Source: Ananas comosus (Eukaryota > Streptophyta > Magnoliopsida > Poales > Bromeliaceae). Taken from it: a DNA stretch of 64,000 nucleotides. Under the pieces are notes generated by a model that had not been told where the DNA came from, searched no databases, and saw only the letters and a list, made by a program, of their open reading frames with translations. The stretch lies in assembly GCF_001540865.1 (NCBI RefSeq), contig NC_033638.1:6027416-6091415 (forward strand), read 5' to 3'. Of this stretch, positions 58,905 through 64,000 are shown piece after piece. A program made the translations under genes and the position numbers. Numbering within the stretch: position 1 is the stretch's first letter; each line of letters starts with the position of its first letter.

Positions 58905-59258
58905 AAATTTTCCCTTATAGGTAGCTTCGTAGTTTCTCACTTTGTCTCCCTATGATTTAAAGTGTATCAATTTGCCCCTCTGTGGTTTTGTTTTTATCTT
59001 TTCGGTAGCTTTTTCGTTAACATTTTGTTAAATTATATACAAAAAACTTCGAATACCCATCTAGATTTATCAAATATTCACTTTAGTACCCTTTAATTTT
59101 AACTTTATTACTGATTTAAGGAAAAAAAATAATAAAATTGATAAGAAAAAAAGAAAAACAAAACCACATGGAGGCAAATTGATATATTTTAAACCACAGG
59201 GGGGCAAAGTAAGAAACTACGAAACCACATGGGGGGTTTTTGAAGTTTTCCCTTAAAT
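58905..59258. mobile_element. Family D fold-back MITE
   Basis: The left starts TTTTCCCTTATAGGTAGC and the right ends TTTTTGAAGTTTTCCCTTAA. The arms carry CACTTTGTCTCCCTATGATT and its inverse. No clear TSD was seen. Confidence 0.58.
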
Positions 59259-60099
59259 TTAATAGTGTTGATTACACTTCAGCTAATAAAATAAGGATAT
59301 TTAATAACTAATAGCTAATATAATACTTAACTAACTTAAAAAAAACTTAAATAAACAAAATAAAAGTTGAATGGCCTCCATCAAAAAGTTAAAAATTTCT
59401 GTTTCGACTAGTTTATTAATAAGCTGAATACGTGCTGACGCACGTGAACAACAAGTTAACTTGTCGGCCATATTACTGGATGAAAAATTAAAAAAATGTA
59501 AAAAAAATTAGAATCTTAATTTAATAATTGAAATTCAAAAAATATAAGCATTTTTACATTTGAATTGGTCTAAATCTAAATTTCAAGTTGTTATATTTAG
59601 CCCCTCTCTATCAGGGTTCCATCACTATTTTGTCCATTTTTTATAATTTATACTGAAAATATCATTCAAAATGACAGAAATATATTTAAAAAATTATTTT
59701 TTTTTTATATAAGAAGTAAGGGCAATTTGGTTATTTTGCCCTCTCCATTAACACCGTATCATCTTGAAAATATTTTTAAAATTTTAAGAGGGCAAAATAT
59801 ATATTTTTGAAAGTTAAGGAGGGAAAATAAAAAAACGGATATTTACAGAGAAATTTTCTATAATTTACCCTTTTTTTAATCTGCATTATTATACTTAGTT
59901 GAATTGTTATTAACTTTAATGATTTTGTTAACTGCTACATGTTAATTGATCTAATTTTATTTGCTAAAGATTAATTAAAATTATTAATTTTAATGAAATT
60001 ATCAATATATTTAATAAAATTTTAATTTATTTGACTAAAAATCACTTAATTCTGAAAAAAAATAGAAGCTACGGGGTTTTAAAAAATAAAATTGAACAA
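59259..60099. other. Gene-free AT-rich stretch
   Basis: 59615-59720 repeats the block at 53630-53750. Nothing else is recognisable. Confidence 0.3.
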
Positions 60100-62460
60100 T
60101 ATAGGCCAATTTGCATAAAAAGCCCACTTATTTTGGGCAATTGCAAAACCAGGCCACCTTTTTCGTTTTTGCAGATTCAGGCCAAATTTTTAGCAAACTG
60201 ACAAAAATACCCTTATTACTTTTTTTCTCTCCTCTTTTTTTTTTTTCTCTCGTTCTTTTTTTCTCTCTTCAAAGAAGGTAGCGGAGGCGGAGGCGGAGGC
60301 GGAGGCGAAAACAACTCGCCTCGCCTCCGCCCCGCACGCCCTCGCCCTCGCCCTCGCCCGTGCAACCTGTTCTCCTCACCTCCGACCTTGCTGAGGCCGC
60401 GCCGCCACCGTTCTTCTTCACTAGGGCACGGCGACATCGAGACGCAGGCTCTTCTTCTCCACCGCGCGTCGGAACGCCAAGACGTCGTCGGAGGCGGCAG
60501 GCGGCGAGATCGCCTCCGACGACGTCGCGGTGGTTGCGATAGAAAGTAAGGAAGAGGTGGTAACAAAAAAAGGTTATAGAAAAAAAAATAATAATAAAAA
60601 ACAAAAATAAAAATTATTTTTTTCCTACAGAAAAGATCAAAAAATAAAGAAGAAGAAAGAAAATGATGAAAATTATACTCTTAAAATAANGGCGGAGGCG
60701 GAGGCAGAGGAAGAGGCGAAAACGGCCCGCCTCGCCTCTCACCCTCATGCCCTCGCCCTCGCTCTCGCCCGCGCACCCCCCCCGCCTCCCTTGCCTCCGA
60801 CCCCCTGCCGAGGCCGTGCCACGACTCTTTTTTTTTCCCTTTCTCCGACCCTCCTCTACCGTCTCCGACAAAAACGCCTCTCTTGCCCACTCTCGTTTTT
60901 CCCCGCCCTTCTCGTCCTCTTATTTTCTCTCCTTCTCCGCCGCCTCTAACGACGACGTATCTTCGCCGACGCCGATACTATGGAGGTCACGCGACACTGC
61001 AACCTTGGAGCGAGAGGTCCTTAGTAGCGTCGTCGCCAGCGCCGGCGACGTGACCGTTAGCAGAGACGGGTGAAAAAAAAAATTAAAGAAGGAAGAAGAA
61101 AAAAATAAAGATAAAGAATTATAAAAAAAGAAAGATGAAGATGAAATTGTATCGTTAAAATAAAATTACATTATTTTAAAGAACGTTGCACTATTATGGA
61201 TATAAGTTGCACTACTTAAGATGTAAACTGCACTATTTAAGATGAAAATTACACTATTTAAACGAAAATTATACTCTTTGGGAGATATTTACACTGTTTC
61301 TCCTCTTATTACACTCTTTGAGATGTAAACTATATCTTTTAAGATGAAAGTTACATTCTTTAAAGAAAATTTACACTTTTTGAGAGATATTTATACCATT
61401 TCTTCTCTTGTTGTACTCTGTGAGCTGTAAACTACAGATTTTAAGAGATATTACACTATTTCTCCTCTTGTTGCACTGCTTCTTCTTTTGTTGCACTATT
61501 TCTACTCTTAAAGAGTGCAACAAAGGAAGAAATAGTGTAACAAGAGAAGAAACAATGCAACAAAGGGAGAAACAGTGTAACTATCTCTTAATGGTGCTGT
61601 TTACATCTCAAACAGTGCAACAAAGAAAAAAACAGTGTAAATATTTCTCAAAAAGTGCAACTTTTGTTTTAAAAGTGTAACTTTTATCTTAAAGGATATA
61701 GTTTACATATCAAAGAGTGTAATAAGAGAAGATACAATGTAAATATATTCCAAAGAGTGTAATTTTTATTTAAAAAATATAATTTTTATTTTAAAGGGTA
61801 CAGTTTACATCTTAAATAGTGCAACTTATATCCATAATAGTGCAAAGTTCTTTTAAAATAGTGCAATTTTATTTTAACAGCGCAATTTCATCTTCATCTT
61901 TCTTTTTTATTTTTGGTCATTATTTTTTTCTTTTTCTTTTTCTTTCTACTACAATTTTATTTTTGTCACCCCTGTTTGTCAAAGATCATGGCGTCGGCGA
62001 CGCCGTCGCTAAGGACCCTCCGCTCCGAGGCTGCAGCGCCGCAGCGACCTCCGCAGCATCGGCGTCGGCGAAGATGCGTCGTCCTCGGAGGCAGCGGAGG
62101 AGGAGGGAGAAGGAGACGACGAAAAAGCCGGGGAAGAGCGAGAGAGAAGTTGTAGTCGGAAACAGTGGAAGAGGGTCAGAGAGGAAAAAAAAAAAAGAGT
62201 TGCGGTGCGACCTTGGCAGGGTCGGAGGTGAGGAAGGCGGGGGTGCGTGGGCGAATGCATGAGAGTGAGAGGCGAGGCGGGCCGTTTCCACCTCCGGCTT
62301 TGCCTCTTCCTTTGCTGCCTTCTTTGGCGAGAGAAAAAAAAAATAAACGAGAGAAAAAAAAAAGAGAGAGAGAGAGGAGAGAGAAAAAGTAATAAGGATA
62401 TTTTGATCAGTTTGCAAATACTCAAAATTCGTTATTTTTTTATACAACTTGGCCTTTTTT
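60100..62460. mobile_element. Family C MULE-like palindrome, rearranged copy
   Basis: The left end (GGCCAATTTGCATAAAAAGC, then a TTGCAAAACCAGGCC phrase) matches the left end of the 22213 element. The right end is ...ACAACTTGGCC. GC-rich arms match in inverted orientation (60690-61070 against 61980-62330). A second, shorter left arm (60260-60550) suggests a partial duplication. The 9-mers outside the ends do not match, so no TSD. GC-rich blocks are open in several frames, but all translations are Arg/Pro/Ser-rich and unrecognised. One unknown base lies at 60690. Confidence 0.68.
61140..61880. repeat. Inverted minisatellite core of the family C element
   Basis: Short units (AGTGCAACAAAGGAAGAAAT, AGTGTAAATATTTCTC, TTTACATCTCAAAGAGTG) recur many times. 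The left half is the reverse complement of the right half around about 61500. The same AGTGCAAC vocabulary sits at the inner shoulders of the 22213-24486 element. Confidence 0.8.
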
Positions 62461-63277
62461 TTTAATACTAAAATTTTAATTTTTTTAAAATTCTCGAATT
62501 AATGAATGCAAGATGTGCATTTCATTTTAGAGTGTAGAGATAAGATTTTTTTAATTTTATATCCCCTATGCTGTTCCCTGTTTTGAAATTGCCGCATAAT
62601 CTTTTATTCTTATGACTTGCGCTCTTTGTATAATCAATTTTTCTTAATAAAATCTCCGTGCTATCAATTTTTCTCAATAAGATCACTCCATCAGTAAAAC
62701 TAATTGAAAATTTAATTCCTGACAATAAGCCGTTTAGATTTAGTACAACTGCGAAGGGCCCACTTTTCGAGGGGTCGCATATTCTAAAACTACTATAGTC
62801 CTAACATACTTAATCGTTTTAATATTTTTGAATCTAGTCATCGTCCAAAATATTATAACTAGATTAAGAGATTTAGTTATATTATAACTTATACATAACA
62901 TTATTTCAAATTCTGAGAGCATCACGACAATATCGATGAGTAGGAAAAACAAATGGATTGCATACAATAATGATGGTGGGAAAAAGATAGAAGCGAAGCG
63001 GGATCTTTCCTAAATATTTTTTCTATTATATTATTTAGAAAAAAATATTGTATAGAGACCCCAAAACTCTAGCTTTTAATTTGGCTATGAGACTCTTAAA
63101 TTTTATTAAATAGTTTAATATGCTTCCCTTCTTAACTAAAATTATTAATTATATAGTTGTTTTGATCACATATTATGTACATACCCTTAGAAAGTTTTAA
63201 AATATAAAAAAATTATTTTTCTATTCTAACATATGAAAAAAAAAAAAAATCAAAGTGCCCTCAATAATCATGCCTAA
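62461..63277. other. Gene-free AT-rich stretch
   Basis: No coding, RNA or transposon end is recognised apart from a short direct repeat CTATCAATTTTTCTCAATAA against ATAATCAATTTTTCTTAATA near 62630-62680. Confidence 0.3.
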
Positions 63278-63320
63278 CTAGTTAAGATACCCGCGTAATG
63301 AGGCGGATAGTTAATATTAT
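63278..63320 (-). mobile_element. Helitron 3' terminus, minus strand
   Basis: Read on the minus strand: a hairpin-like CCGCCTCATTACGCGGG, then about 10 bases, then CTAG with a T outside. The element body would extend to higher coordinates. The matching 5' TC end was not identified within the window. Confidence 0.5.
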
Positions 63321-63659
63321 ATTTAATTTATAATTAATATTAGAAAGTATATTTTTAGTTAAATAATACAATATTAATAAATTGTCATTACTTAAAAATA
63401 TTTTTTTTCACTGCTAAATAAATTTCAGAATTAGTATTCAAGCAAAAATTCAATATAGAGAAGCAAAAGAAAAGGAGAAAAAAGAATATTTTTTTTTGTT
63501 CACAGATAAAATAATATTTGACAAAAATTATATTATTGAGAATATATAATTATAAAGTGTTCGCGGTTCACGTCCGAAGTAAAATATTATCGATAGTTGA
63601 AACTTAATAATTTAATTCCGCAAACTATTAAGATAATAGAATAATTTAGAAAAAAAAAT

Positions 63660-64000
63660 GAGCGAGTTCGGTTTAGAGTGTGGTGCTTATACAAATTAAT
63701 ACAATCATTCAACGTGGAGCCCTCACTCAACAAAAAAATCGGTTGAAAGATGGAAACTATGAATCAATTGGTCTGGTTCGGTCCAATGAAGCAAACCAGT
63801 TCAAGGAAAAAAAGAAGGCATCAGTTTGGCTTAGGCAGAAAAAAAAAAGGGAAACTTAAGCCAGTTTAGGGTAGAGGCCTCACTCAACTATAATCGGATC
63901 GGTTCAAACAATTAAAAAGAAAATACGGTTCAAAAATGAAAACGTATAAAACAATTGGTCTGGTTCAGTCCAATGAAGCAATTTGACTCTATCTGGTTTA
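63660..64000. repeat. Tandem repeat at the right edge, about 160-190-bp period
   Basis: CAATTGGTCTGGTTCGGTCC recurs at 63766 and 63952, GCCCTCACTCAAC/GGCCTCACTCAAC at about 63719 and 63877, and ATCGGTTGAAAG/ATCGGTTCAAAC between them. The array may continue past the window. No coding capacity is seen. Confidence 0.65.

Overview
The window is plant nuclear DNA. It has intron-rich genes with GT-AG junctions, plant-type proteins (SKIP5 F-box protein, plant FIS1, an HMG-Y/linker-histone-type AT-hook protein) and a very dense load of non-autonomous DNA transposons. The coding starts (TSR1 exons 1-2, INTS9 exon 2, the AT-hook gene) are GC-rich while later exons and intergenic DNA are AT-rich. That gradient suggests a monocot, but the species cannot be fixed from sequence alone.

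Five protein-coding genes can be supported, all for conserved eukaryotic functions. (1) TSR1 (pre-40S ribosome biogenesis), minus strand, four 5' exons between 165 and 3204, running off the left edge. (2) An AT-hook protein with an N-terminal linker-histone-like domain, minus strand, 18540-19753, with an apparent one-base frame break. (3) INTS9 (Integrator subunit), plus strand, 25111-32803, 11 exons giving about 666 codons. (4) FIS1 (mitochondrial/peroxisomal fission), plus strand, 33635-41020, five exons, 167 aa. (5) SKIP5 (F-box protein), plus strand, 44204-47875, five exons, 246 aa. INTS9, FIS1 and SKIP5 form a co-oriented block; the rest is transposon-rich. The genes share no pathway and no operon-like organisation is expected.

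The mobile DNA falls into recognisable families. There are hAT-type elements with 8-bp target-site duplications (TSDs), including a clean nested pair in TSR1 intron 3, one in FIS1 intron 3 and one at 51728-53000. Fold-back MULE-like elements with 9-bp TSDs form three groups here: A (3415, 12303, 15300; full of short GGTGAA/TTCACC palindromes), B (58316 and diverged relatives) and C (22213-24486 and 60100-62460; kilobase-scale palindromes). A Pack-MULE at 55863-56818 carries an exon-like fragment of a beta-catenin-like protein 1 (CTNNBL1) gene. Helitron ends lie at 4408, 7980, 16763 and 63278. There are three copies of a tRNA-derived SINE, and a small TRIM-like LTR remnant with tandem primer-binding sites at 51070. 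A further short fold-back family (D, ends like AACTTCAAATACC) recurs at least seven times.

The most noteworthy points are the large gene-fragment-bearing palindromes, the family A palindrome elements, the CTNNBL1 Pack-MULE, the nested hAT insertion, and TTAGGG-type hexamer runs that encode Pro-Asn repeats in the AT-hook gene and recur just upstream of the SKIP5 start. All calls come from reading the sequence by eye; no database search was run.
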